NCBI RefSeq assembly: GCF_030929595.1
Contig: NZ_JAVFVR010000007.1
Span: 186,001 to 250,000, forward strand
Length of the DNA stretch: 64,000 bases
Origin: Flavobacterium sp. LHD-85
GTDB taxonomy: Bacteria > Bacteroidota > Bacteroidia > Flavobacteriales > Flavobacteriaceae
Direction of reading: 5' to 3'
Shown: in pieces, positions 7,084-15,134 of the stretch
Layout of the letters: every line of letters starts with the position of its first letter
How positions within the stretch are numbered: position 1 is the first letter of the stretch
Position numbers and translations under genes: made by a program
The notes under the pieces: generated by a model
What the model saw: only the letters and a program-made list of their open reading frames with translations
Told to the model about the DNA's origin: nothing
Database searches by the model: none

Positions 7084-7938
7084 ATGTTATTCCTTATATT
7101 AAGTATTCTTTGCAGTGTAATTGTGGGTGTTATTTTCAAAATTTCTAGAAAATATAATGCTAATCCATCACAGATTATTTCGTTTAATTACATTGCTGCG
7201 ATTACGCTTTGTTACTTTACTTTTACGCCAGATCTAAATGCATTAGACAATAATGCGCCATTAGAAATCTACACTTCTGTTGGAGTTTTACTTCCAATAT
7301 TATTTCTGTTTTTGGCACTTTCGATAAAATATATGGGAATTGCAAAGACAGATGCAGCACAAAGATTGTCATTGTTTATTCCGATTTTGGCGGCTTGGCT
7401 GTTATTTAATGAAGGATTTAATACTTATAAAGTTATTGGAGTTTTAGTTGGTTTTGCAGCACTTTTATTCATCTTAAAAAAGCCATCAGACAACGCAGAA
7501 AACAAATGGATTTATCCAGCAACAGTTTTACTTGGTTTTGGAGTTATCGATATTCTTTTTAAGAAAATAGCTTTATATACTGTCGTTCCTTATACAACAT
7601 CTTTGTTTTTTGTCTTTCTAATTGCTTTTGCTGTTTCTATTCTAATAGTGATTTACAAGTTCTTTATAGCAAAAGAAAATTTTGTTTTAAAAAGCATTCC
7701 TTTCGGAATATTGGTCGGCGTTTTTAACTTCGGAAATATATTGTTCTATTTGAAAGCGCATAAGGCATTTGCAGAAAATCCATCAACTGTTTTTGCGGGA
7801 ATGAATATGGGAGTAATTATCTTAGGAACTCTTATTGGTGCTTTTTTCTTCAAAGAAAAGCTTTCCAAAATCAATATTTTAGGTTTGTTTTTGGCTCTTA
7901 TAGCAGTTGTTTTCATATTTTTATCGCAATTGAAGTAA
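7084..7938 (+). CDS. EamA/DMT-family transporter
   Basis: An integral membrane protein of 284 aa with about ten hydrophobic segments arranged as two EamA-like halves (first half to about residue 135, second half from WIYPATVLLGFGVIDILF). The C-terminus GLFLALIAVVFIFLSQLK is typical of drug/metabolite transporters. DMT proteins export or import small metabolites; the substrate cannot be read from the sequence. An upstream in-frame TTG at 7048 exists, but it lies against a terminator and would add a hydrophilic stretch before the first membrane segment, so I use the ATG at 7084 (MLFLILSILCSVIVG). Confidence 0.85.
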   Translation: MLFLILSILCSVIVGVIFKISRKYNANPSQIISFNYIAAITLCYFTFTPDLNALDNNAPLEIYTSVGVLLPILFLFLALSIKYMGIAKTDAAQRLSLFIPILAAWLLFNEGFNTYKVIGVLVGFAALLFILKKPSDNAENKWIYPATVLLGFGVIDILFKKIALYTVVPYTTSLFFVFLIAFAVSILIVIYKFFIAKENFVLKSIPFGILVGVFNFGNILFYLKAHKAFAENPSTVFAGMNMGVIILGTLIGAFFFKEKLSKINILGLFLALIAVVFIFLSQLK

Positions 7939-8044
7939 TTTTTTTTAGTTCGTAAACCTTTAATTTACAGTTGTTTTTGTAAGTAAATTAAAAATCTTTT
8001 AAATTAACTCTACTAATTCTATAGAATTTATAAATATATTTTTG

Positions 8045-8052
8045 TAGCTTTG
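8045..8052 (+). promoter_or_regulatory. -7 box of the glutamate dehydrogenase leader
   Basis: TAGCTTTG matches TAnnTTTG and ends 8 nt before the ATG of the first leader ORF at 8061, so transcription would start just ahead of that ORF, as in classical attenuators. No clear -33 TTG is found. Confidence 0.5.
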
Positions 8053-8060
8053 CCTCAACA

Positions 8061-8150
8061 ATGAAAAACTATAGTCAAAATATAAGAACGTCTTTTCCAT
8101 GCTGCTTTGCGATGTGCTGCATGATGAATTACGTTTTGAAATGGCGTTAA
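8061..8150 (+). CDS. Putative cysteine-rich leader peptide 1 (29 aa)
   Basis: A 29-codon ORF starting right after a -7 box, with two CC pairs and two consecutive Met codons in the middle (FPCCFAMCCMMNY). It ends 32 nt before a strong intrinsic terminator (8183-8215), and glutamate dehydrogenase follows. The order promoter, short ORF with clustered rare codons, terminator, structural gene is that of transcription attenuation. If so, stalling at the Cys/Met codons would control read-through. I do not recognise a described leader family. The inference rests on position and codon content only. Confidence 0.55.
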   Translation: MKNYSQNIRTSFPCCFAMCCMMNYVLKWR

Positions 8151-8182
8151 TAGAGAAAGTACTTGTTAGTTATTTTTTTTTT

Positions 8183-8215
8183 AGCCTTTCATTGCACCAT
8201 GAAAGGCTTTTTTTT
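8183..8215 (+). terminator. Intrinsic terminator inside the gdh leader (attenuator)
   Basis: AGCCTTTCAT and ATGAAAGGCT form a perfect 10-bp stem with a TGCACC loop, followed by eight T residues. It lies between leader ORF 1 and the structural gene, so transcription must pass it to reach glutamate dehydrogenase unless another promoter exists further down. Confidence 0.85.
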
Positions 8216-8236
8216 GAATCGTTAAAAAATCAAGAT

Positions 8237-8305
8237 ATGAGAACCAACAGAAATATGAAAATTTTGATGCGCCGCTGCCTGATAAAGATTCCGTGTTGCA
8301 ACTAA
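8237..8305 (+). CDS. Putative leader peptide 2 (22 aa)
   Basis: A 22-codon ORF after the attenuator, rich in Arg, Lys and hydrophobic residues and ending in ...RRCLIKIPCCN. It shares the PCC motif with leader ORF 1 (FPCCF). It ends 80 nt before the ATG of glutamate dehydrogenase. A longer same-frame ORF starts at 8099, but that stretch overlaps leader ORF 1 and crosses the terminator, so I keep only the part from ATG 8237. The coding status is uncertain; the repeated cysteine pair is the main reason to list it. Confidence 0.4.
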   Translation: MRTNRNMKILMRRCLIKIPCCN

Positions 8306-8385
8306 TGGACGGCATAAAATTGACATGATCTTCAGAGAGAAGATTGATAAACATAAAAAATAACCCAAACCTAAAACTATATAGT

Positions 8386-9672
8386 ATGAGCTCAGAAATT
8401 ATAAAACATAATCCGTTTCAATCGATGATTGATCGCTTTAATATCGCTGCAGATATTTTGAATTTAGATGATTCAATTAAACAAAAACTACAGCGCCCAG
8501 AAAAACAAATTACAGTAAATTTTTCTATTACTTTAGATAACGGAAACGTTCAAAACTTTGAAGGATATCGCGTAATTCACAACACGGCTTTAGGACCTTC
8601 AAAAGGAGGAATTCGCTATGATACAGCTGTAAATTTGGATGAAGTAAAAGCACTTGCCGCCTGGATGACCTGGAAATCTGCTGTAACTGGAATTCCATTT
8701 GGTGGAGCAAAAGGCGGCATTATTTGCGATCCGAGAAACCATTCTAAAACTGAATTAGAAAAAATTACGAGAGCTTATACCAAAGCTTTAGCTGATATTT
8801 TCGGACCAGAAAAAGATGTCCCAGCACCAGATATGGGGACAGGTCCAGACGAAATGGGATGGCTGATGGATGAGTTTTCAATACTGCACGGAAGACCAAT
8901 TCACGCGGTTGTAACAGGAAAACATTTGCATTCTGGCGGATCTCTCGGCAGAGTAGAAGCAACAGGAAGAGGCGTGAGCATTATTACGCTTTTGGCACTT
9001 GAGAAATTGAAAATAAGACCTGCAAGAGCTACGGCAGCAATTCAAGGTTTTGGAAATGTTGGATTGCATTCTGCCTTATTTCTGCATGAAAAAGGAGTGA
9101 AAATTGTAGCGGTAAGCGATGTTTCGGAAGCATTTTACAATCCGAACGGGATTAATATTCCAGAACTTATTTTGTATTACAATTTGAATAATAAAACTAT
9201 AAAAGGTTATCCGAATTCGGTTGCGATAAAACATGAAGATTTATTGCTTTTAGATGTTGATGTTTTAATTCCGGCTGCAAAGGAAGATGTTATTACGCAA
9301 AAAAATGCAGGTGATATTCAAGCCAGAATTATTATTGAAGGTGCCAATGGCCCAGTTGCTTCAGATGCAGATCAGATTTTGCATGATAAAAATATATTAG
9401 TTGTTCCTGATATTTTGGCCAATGCAGGCGGTGTTACCGTTTCTTATTTCGAATGGCTTCAGAATTCGCTTTTGGAGTCTTGGAGAATCAGCCAGATTAA
9501 TAAGCGTCTGGAGGATATTTTAGAGAAAGGTTTTGAAACTGTTTTTAGAGTGGCAGTAAAACACAATGTAACGCCTCGTATTGCAGCTTATATTATTGCT
9601 TTGAAAAAAGTAGCCGAAACACAATCGGTTAAAGAAGTGGCATTGGAAGCTCCTTTGTTTAAGCAGAATTAA
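8386..9672 (+). CDS. gdhA: Glu/Leu/Phe/Val family glutamate dehydrogenase
   Basis: A 428-aa cytosolic NAD(P)-dependent dehydrogenase that interconverts glutamate and 2-oxoglutarate plus ammonia. The substrate domain contains the family signature (ALGPSKGGIRY, then PFGGAKGGI with the catalytic lysine), a conserved PAPDMGT, and the Rossmann domain with the GFGNVG nucleotide motif. The C-terminus carries NAGGVTVSYFEWLQN, which is typical of the hexameric short form. An upstream in-frame TTG at 8344 would add 14 residues of no conserved character, so I use the ATG at 8386. It is preceded by a leader with two Cys-containing short ORFs and a terminator, so conditional expression is likely. Confidence 0.93.
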   Translation: MSSEIIKHNPFQSMIDRFNIAADILNLDDSIKQKLQRPEKQITVNFSITLDNGNVQNFEGYRVIHNTALGPSKGGIRYDTAVNLDEVKALAAWMTWKSAVTGIPFGGAKGGIICDPRNHSKTELEKITRAYTKALADIFGPEKDVPAPDMGTGPDEMGWLMDEFSILHGRPIHAVVTGKHLHSGGSLGRVEATGRGVSIITLLALEKLKIRPARATAAIQGFGNVGLHSALFLHEKGVKIVAVSDVSEAFYNPNGINIPELILYYNLNNKTIKGYPNSVAIKHEDLLLLDVDVLIPAAKEDVITQKNAGDIQARIIIEGANGPVASDADQILHDKNILVVPDILANAGGVTVSYFEWLQNSLLESWRISQINKRLEDILEKGFETVFRVAVKHNVTPRIAAYIIALKKVAETQSVKEVALEAPLFKQN

Positions 9673-9787
9673 ATCAGGTTTACTTCGTAAAAGATCATTT
9701 TCGTTGATTGCGTTTTTTGTCTGCTAAAAACGTAATTGATGGAAATGTCTTTTTCGTTTGATTTATTAAAAGAGATGAAAATTTTAA

Positions 9788-9919
9788 ACACATAGAAACA
9801 TAGTTTCTGCAACTCTATAAAAGACGTTTCACTAATTTTAATACACATAGCGATGTGTTAAAGCTTGCTTTTTTTGTAATCTCAAGCAGAAGTAATAAAA
9901 TCTATGTTTCTATGTGTTA
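9788..9919. repeat. AACACATAGAAACATAG inverted repeat, copy 1
   Basis: The arms AACACATAGAAACATAG and CTATGTTTCTATGTGTT flank a centre with GACGTTTCAC and ACACATAGC. The 9673-9970 gap holds little else. Further copies of the same build lie at 47691-47829, 55532-55653 and 63774-63911. Confidence 0.85.
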
Positions 9920-9970
9920 GAATAAAATTACTCAATACATAATTTTTAGAATCGAAAAGTATCATATTAA

Positions 9971-11194
9971 ATGAAAAATATCAATTTTCTAGCATTTGCT
10001 ATGCCAGCCTTTTTTCTTTTTTTGTTTTTGGAATATAAGCTTGCTCAACGCAGAAAAAGGCCTGAAATTTTTAACTATGAAAGTTCTGTTTCCAATATCT
10101 CGATCGGAATTGCAGAGCGCTTGATTAACCTATTTGTTGCGGCCAGCTTTTATCAGTTATATTATTTGATTTATGACGATTATAGAATATTTGAAATTCC
10201 GAGTAATGCTTTAGTTTGGTTTGCACTGATTCTTGCAACCGATTTTGTCTGGTATTGGTATCATAGATTAGGGCATGAAGTCAATTTTTTCTGGGCAGCG
10301 CATATTGTGCATCATCATAGCGAAGAATTTAATTTTACAGCTGCAGCTAGAATTACGACCTTTCAAGCAATTATTAGAACAGGATTTTGGTGTGTATTGC
10401 CATTTATTGGTTTTCATCCAAGCATGGTCATTACAATGCTTATTGTTCATGGCGCTTATTCTTTCTTTACGCATACACAGCTTATCGGAAAAATAAAATG
10501 GCTCGAATATGTTTTTGTAACGCCTTCAGTTCACGGAGTGCATCATGCTTCTGACGAAAAATATCTGGACAAAAATTACGGTGACATGTTCACTTTTTGG
10601 GATCGTCTTTTTGGAACTTTCCAAACCGAAGAAGAAAAACCAAAATACGGATTAACGCATCCGCTGAAAAGCTACAGTTTCTTGTGGCAGCATTTTCATT
10701 ATTACTTTGAAATCTACGAATTATGGAAACGCTCCAGTGGATTCAAAGCGAGATGGAATGCTATCTTCGGAAGTCCAGCCGACATGGATCAGGATATTCG
10801 TCCGATTCTCGAAAAACGTTTCCTGCAAGATAAAACAGCTCCAAACCAACGACTTCGGTTTAAGAATTACCTTTATATTCAATTAGGAATCTGCACACTT
10901 ATTCTAACTGTTTTTACCTATTATTTTGATTATTTAGAATTGTATGATAAAGTGTTTGTACTTTCTTTGGTAATCATCACTTTAATCAATTGTGGCGCTT
11001 TACTAGAACAGAGAAAATGGATTTATTATTTGGAATATGCTCGCTTAGCTATGATTTCGACTTATTTTCTATATGAAGAAGATTTAATTGCATTTTTCTT
11101 TGTTCCAATTGCTGCTATGATTTTTGCTGAGCAGTTATTTTCGCTAAGTAAGATTTATCAAAATACAATTTTGCAATTGGAATCAGTGGAATAA
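9971..11194 (+). CDS. Sterol desaturase/fatty acid hydroxylase family protein
   Basis: A 407-aa membrane protein with an N-terminal membrane segment, several more in the first 190 residues, and three or four further ones in a C-terminal extension (about 305-400). The di-iron histidine clusters are HRLGH (98-102), HIVHHHS (111-117) and HGVHHAS (188-194). Family members hydroxylate or desaturate lipids with O2; in bacteria they often act on membrane lipids or carotenoids. The extra C-terminal membrane region makes it longer than the minimal family (about 270-300 aa). It stands alone, with repeats on both sides. The substrate is not inferable. Confidence 0.88.
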   Translation: MKNINFLAFAMPAFFLFLFLEYKLAQRRKRPEIFNYESSVSNISIGIAERLINLFVAASFYQLYYLIYDDYRIFEIPSNALVWFALILATDFVWYWYHRLGHEVNFFWAAHIVHHHSEEFNFTAAARITTFQAIIRTGFWCVLPFIGFHPSMVITMLIVHGAYSFFTHTQLIGKIKWLEYVFVTPSVHGVHHASDEKYLDKNYGDMFTFWDRLFGTFQTEEEKPKYGLTHPLKSYSFLWQHFHYYFEIYELWKRSSGFKARWNAIFGSPADMDQDIRPILEKRFLQDKTAPNQRLRFKNYLYIQLGICTLILTVFTYYFDYLELYDKVFVLSLVIITLINCGALLEQRKWIYYLEYARLAMISTYFLYEEDLIAFFFVPIAAMIFAEQLFSLSKIYQNTILQLESVE

Positions 11195-11201
11195 TTTTTT
11201 T

Positions 11202-11300
11202 AGCCACGAATTCACGAATTATTTTTTATTTTCTATTCGTGTAATTGGTCCGCATAAATTTCATGTATCATTTTAAATAAAAATTCGTGAATTCGTGGCG
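11202..11300. repeat. GCCACGAATT inverted repeat, second copy
   Basis: AGCCACGAATTCACGAATTA faces AATTCGTGAATTCGTGGC. It lies right behind the hydroxylase stop codon, in the gap between two convergent genes. Confidence 0.8.
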
Positions 11301-11307
11301 TTTTTTC

Positions 11308-11402
11308 CTGCAAGGTTTTCAAAACCTTGTAGGTATTGAATGTTTTTAAGATGGGTTATAATAAATATTATAAGACCTACAAGGTTTTGAAAACCTTGCA
11401 GG
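11308..11402. repeat. Nested palindrome CAAGGTTTTGAAAACCTTG
   Basis: Two arms (11308-11334 and 11375-11402) are inverted copies of each other, and each arm is itself a near-palindrome around GGTTTT-CAAAACC. The right arm stops 9 nt before the stop of the convergent regulator gene, so it could terminate transcription from both sides. Confidence 0.85.
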
Positions 11403-11411
11403 AGCGCAAAA

Positions 11412-13010
11412 TTAAATCGTCTTAATTTCCATAATCTTCTGTTCAAAAGTATCTTTAAAATCAGATTTGCTTTTAATTCTTGTTTTATAGGTATAAATTG
11501 TAGCTACAGAAAGTTCCAGAAATTCTGCCATTTGGCTGCTGTCTTGAATTCCTAATCTGTACAAAGCAAAAATTCGCAATTCAGTATTCAAAAGTTCTCC
11601 TTTTTTCACAATGCATTTATGATCGTTAGGGAACAATTTGTTGAAATCTGTTACGAATGTCGGGAACAATTTCAAGAAGATTTCGTCGAATTGGTGAAAC
11701 AGATTTTCGCGTTCTTCTTTTACATTATAACGCTTTAAGCTCGCAATAACTTCATCGGTTTTTTTGGTAATGATTTTATGCAGCGTACTTTTCTGAATAT
11801 GGTCTATTTTATTAATGAAAGCCGAAGTTGCTTTGATAAAATAGGTAATGTATTCTTCTTTAATGGCATTGGCTTCGCTCAAACTCACATTCATTTCCTG
11901 CAATTGCAAATAAGAATCGGCCATGATTTTTCTCGCTTTATTTTTCTCTTTTAATTGTTTGAAAATGATGCCGAGGAAAACAAAAATGATAACCGTCAAG
12001 ATCGTCAAAAGAATAATAATCTTCTCCAGTTTATCATTCTTGTCTTTTACATTATTCAGTTGTGCTTTTTCAATAATGGGCAAAATCGACGAAATCTCAA
12101 TTTTTCGATGCCTTGCATTATAAAAAGTAGCATCATCCATTGCGATATTGATGTATTCGTTTGCTTTGTCCAAATAGCCCATTTTAAAAAGTTCATTGGC
12201 TAAATTTCGAAGAGCAACAGTTTCTTTCGTTGCATTTTTCACATCGGCAATGGCAGCAAGAGCCAAGTATTGAATCGCTTTTTTGGTATAACCTCTTTCA
12301 GAATAAATATAGCCGAGACTTGATGTTGCAATTCCGTAATAATCTGGAGGCAGATTATAGTTGTTTATCCAATAACTAAATGCAAATTCGGCGCCGCGCC
12401 AGTCCTGCTGTTTCAGACGTTTCAAACTTTCGGCAGCCCAATATTCATTGGTATTGGTTCCGATTAATTCTAAAGCTTTCTTTAAGAAATGATTTCCCTG
12501 TTGAACATAATGAATATTAAAACGCTGATCACGGTTGTAATCGGCTAAATCATAATAAGCACGGGCTTTGATGTTGTAATATTCAAATTTGTTTTTGAGA
12601 TCCAGTTTACTGTCATCAATAACATTTAGCGTATCAATTGCTTCTTTAAAAAGTCCGGAAGATAGAAGCACAAAACCTTCTTTTATTCGGCTTTTAGATA
12701 AATACTTCGGATCTTTTAAAATTTTTGCTTTGATTTTGGATTGCTCTAAATAATAATAAGCGGAGTCGTATTTAAAAGATTTGTATTCATCAAATAAAGA
12801 CATATAACAGTTGTACAGTTCTTCATTATTCTGACTAAGGGTAAACTTAGATACATTTTTCTTTAAAGCTTCAATTTTTCGATATTTCTGTTTCAGGTAA
12901 ATCTCTTTTTTTAAGAGCACCTGATCTAATTCTTCCAAATAAGGATTTGTCTCTTTCGCAGTAAGAGAAAAACCGCCCAAGAAGAAAAGCAGCATCAATA
13001 TTCTTTGCAT
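11412..13010 (-). CDS. TPR/HTH membrane-bound regulator (DUF6377-like)
   Basis: A 532-aa protein with a signal peptide ([16 protein letters not shown]), a periplasmic TPR-like helical domain (about 30-320), one membrane segment ([20 protein letters not shown], about 332-351), a coiled-coil linker, and a C-terminal helix-turn-helix of LuxR-like build ([20 protein letters not shown]). This domain order matches regulators that sit next to SusC/SusD loci in Bacteroidota. It is transcribed away from the polysaccharide locus that starts at 13494, so it is the likely sensor-regulator, detecting a sugar in the periplasm and acting on the shared intergenic region. The DUF6377 assignment is from memory of the domain order. 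Confidence 0.8.
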   Translation of the reverse strand: MQRILMLLFFLGGFSLTAKETNPYLEELDQVLLKKEIYLKQKYRKIEALKKNVSKFTLSQNNEELYNCYMSLFDEYKSFKYDSAYYYLEQSKIKAKILKDPKYLSKSRIKEGFVLLSSGLFKEAIDTLNVIDDSKLDLKNKFEYYNIKARAYYDLADYNRDQRFNIHYVQQGNHFLKKALELIGTNTNEYWAAESLKRLKQQDWRGAEFAFSYWINNYNLPPDYYGIATSSLGYIYSERGYTKKAIQYLALAAIADVKNATKETVALRNLANELFKMGYLDKANEYINIAMDDATFYNARHRKIEISSILPIIEKAQLNNVKDKNDKLEKIIILLTILTVIIFVFLGIIFKQLKEKNKARKIMADSYLQLQEMNVSLSEANAIKEEYITYFIKATSAFINKIDHIQKSTLHKIITKKTDEVIASLKRYNVKEERENLFHQFDEIFLKLFPTFVTDFNKLFPNDHKCIVKKGELLNTELRIFALYRLGIQDSSQMAEFLELSVATIYTYKTRIKSKSDFKDTFEQKIMEIKTI

Positions 13011-13493
13011 GATTTTGTTTTGGTTTAGGGAAAAGGTTGGTTGATAGATATAGTTAGTTAATTCGTTTTAAAATTAAGAATAAGTTTGAGATTAAGCTAA
13101 ACCTGTTTTTTAAGAATCTTGTAAAATGTTTAATAACATAGCCTTTAAAGGGGATTTTCTGGGTGAAAATAAGCTGTAAATGTTAAAAACAGGTAATTTA
13201 TTTGCAATTATACAATAAAAACTAGTTATATATATGCATAGTGAAAAAAATATGCTCATTATTTTTCATATTGTCATTTTTACCATATAAAAACTGCCTG
13301 TTTTTATCTCAACAGCATCTTGATTTTTTAGTTAGACTTAAAATTTTAAAACATTGATAATTAGCTATTTGTGTTTTTTATTGTTTGAATTTCATCTTGA
13401 TTTTTCTCAGATTTTTTTTTTAGGATTTATTTAACGGCTAGTTTCGCTGTATCCTTTTGAAGGGGATAACAAACTAACAAAAACCAAAAATTT
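13011..13493. promoter_or_regulatory. Divergent regulatory region of the polysaccharide locus
   Basis: A 483-nt AT-rich gap without ORFs between the regulator and the first gene of the locus. The motif CCTGTTTTT occurs three times: 13102-13110, inverted as TAAAAACAGG at 13184-13193, and CCTGTTTTTA at 13297-13306. The last two are perfect 10-bp inverted arms about 100 nt apart. They are candidate sites for the divergent regulator. No clear TTG/TAnnTTTG promoter could be fixed. Confidence 0.4.
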
Positions 13494-14015
13494 ATGAAAT
13501 GTAAAAGTCTTTATTGGCTAGCTTTTATGATGTGTTTTTTTGCGATCGGATGCGATAACACAGATGACGGAAGCTACGTAGAACCGATTACCCTTTATGA
13601 AAAAGTAAATGGAAATTGGGGATTAACAAATCTGAAAATGGTTGATGAAGTTGCGAAAGCAAATAATATCGAACCGAACGAAGAAAACTTGAGTACTTAC
13701 TTTAACTACGAAGATTTTAAAATCAAATTTAACGTAGATGAAAAGAACAATCCAACAAGTTATGAAGTAACTGGAGATGTCCCTCCGTTATTTGCTCCTA
13801 AAGGATATTGGGCATTAAGTTCAGATTTTCAGCAGACCAACGGTATTGGAACAAAAATCTACTTGTACAGCGATGCGCAAAGAACGCAAAAAACAGATGA
13901 ATTGAGTTTAGTTTCGGTTCCTGGTAAAACCAAAGAAATGCAGATTCAATTGACGCATGCTTCTGGCGGTGTTGCTTTCGCGTCTTATGTGTTTAAATTA
14001 AATGCTATTAATTAA
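13494..14015 (+). CDS. DUF5004-like lipoprotein of the polysaccharide locus
   Basis: A 173-aa lipoprotein: signal peptide with lipobox AIGC (Cys at residue 20) followed by acidic residues (CDNTDD), a pattern linked to surface export of lipoproteins in this phylum. The mature part is a small beta-rich domain beginning NGNWGLTNLKM, like DUF5004/lipocalin-like proteins of SusCD loci. It is the first gene of the plus-strand locus, 8 nt before the next gene. A role in surface binding of the glycan is likely by position. The domain name is a best match by eye. Confidence 0.7.
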   Translation: MKCKSLYWLAFMMCFFAIGCDNTDDGSYVEPITLYEKVNGNWGLTNLKMVDEVAKANNIEPNEENLSTYFNYEDFKIKFNVDEKNNPTSYEVTGDVPPLFAPKGYWALSSDFQQTNGIGTKIYLYSDAQRTQKTDELSLVSVPGKTKEMQIQLTHASGGVAFASYVFKLNAIN

Positions 14016-14023
14016 AAAGTAAT

Positions 14024-15106
14024 ATGAAAAAGTTTATATATACAATTTTACTTGCCTTGTTGATGGCTCCTAATTTTATTCAGGCACAAGAAGCCGCTGG
14101 AGCTGTAGGGCCAATATCATCATTTCCTGTTGTGTACAAATATGATGAAAAAGTTACGTGGTACTTTGATATGTCGGCATCGACATTTGCAGAAACTGAA
14201 GATTTATACATCTGGATCTGGTCTCCATCTGAACCAGATGCAGGAAACTGGGAAAACTCATCAGATTTTGCAAAACTGAAATATGAAGGTAACAAAATCT
14301 GGAGTTTTACTTTGACTCCAACCACTTATTTCTCTAAAACGCCAGACGAAATAGCGGCAAGTGCAGGATTCTGGTTTCGTTTAAAAAACAAAAACGGATC
14401 TAAACAAAGTGATGTTGGTAATGTGCCTTATACTGATTTTTCATCTTTCTATACTTCTGGTGAATTATTCAGATCATATCCAACAAAACCATTAATCGAT
14501 AAACCAGTAAGTATCATATTTAATGCAAATCTTAATCCTGCATTTGCTGGGACTCCAAGTGTACATATGCATGGTGGTTTGAATGACTGGGCTATTCAGC
14601 AAATGTATGAAGCTGCAAAACCAGAAATTGCCGAAAAAACAAAATTGAAAGATCTAGGCAATGGTTTTTATAAAATGGATTTTGTTCCTAAGCAGTACTT
14701 CAATGCGCCAGATGATTTTGTAATGGAAAAAATAAATTTTCTAATGGTAGCAGAGAATTGGACAGCAAATTCGGGCGATCAGGTTATTTACGCAGGAGAA
14801 TTTGTTCCGCCACCACCGCCAAGTTTTGCTTTTTTTCCATCGCAAATCAGCCAAAAAGATTTTCTTGGAATGTCAAGAAAAAATAACGAAGCAGGTGTAA
14901 ATAAATTAATCTACACGATTACAGCTGGACCAAAAACAATTTCTGGTGAGTTTACTGGAGGAACTGCAGAAATTAAAGGTTTTGTCAATTTAGTTTCGGA
15001 GCTAAATGGAGTTTCGGGTTTAAGCGAAATCCATGTTTTGGTAAAAAACAATAAAGACAAAACGATTTCGGATACGACGATTCCGCTTAAAACTTTAGAT
15101 AAATAA
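14024..15106 (+). CDS. Secreted protein of the polysaccharide locus, probable glycan binding
   Basis: A 360-aa exported protein with a type I signal peptide (LLALLMAPNFIQAQ) and no lipobox. It contains aromatic-rich beta-sandwich-like stretches (LYIWIWSPSEPDAGNW, FWFRLKNKNGS) resembling starch-binding or early-set modules, then a proline run (PPPPP, about 265-270) and a separate C-terminal beta domain. It lies 28 nt before SusC. In other loci the SusE/SusF-type binding proteins follow SusD; here two such proteins precede SusC. Catalytic residues are not evident. The family is not firmly recognised. Confidence 0.65.
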   Translation: MKKFIYTILLALLMAPNFIQAQEAAGAVGPISSFPVVYKYDEKVTWYFDMSASTFAETEDLYIWIWSPSEPDAGNWENSSDFAKLKYEGNKIWSFTLTPTTYFSKTPDEIAASAGFWFRLKNKNGSKQSDVGNVPYTDFSSFYTSGELFRSYPTKPLIDKPVSIIFNANLNPAFAGTPSVHMHGGLNDWAIQQMYEAAKPEIAEKTKLKDLGNGFYKMDFVPKQYFNAPDDFVMEKINFLMVAENWTANSGDQVIYAGEFVPPPPPSFAFFPSQISQKDFLGMSRKNNEAGVNKLIYTITAGPKTISGEFTGGTAEIKGFVNLVSELNGVSGLSEIHVLVKNNKDKTISDTTIPLKTLDK

Positions 15107-15134
15107 TCACTATTAAATTAAAACACCAATTCTA

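Noticed and set aside
8099..8236. 68-aa ORF starting at 8099
   Set aside because: It overlaps leader ORF 1 in another frame and runs through the attenuator hairpin; only its last 22 codons may be a leader peptide.
8344..8385. TTG start for glutamate dehydrogenase
   Set aside because: The extra 14 residues show no family character; ATG 8386 is the normal start.
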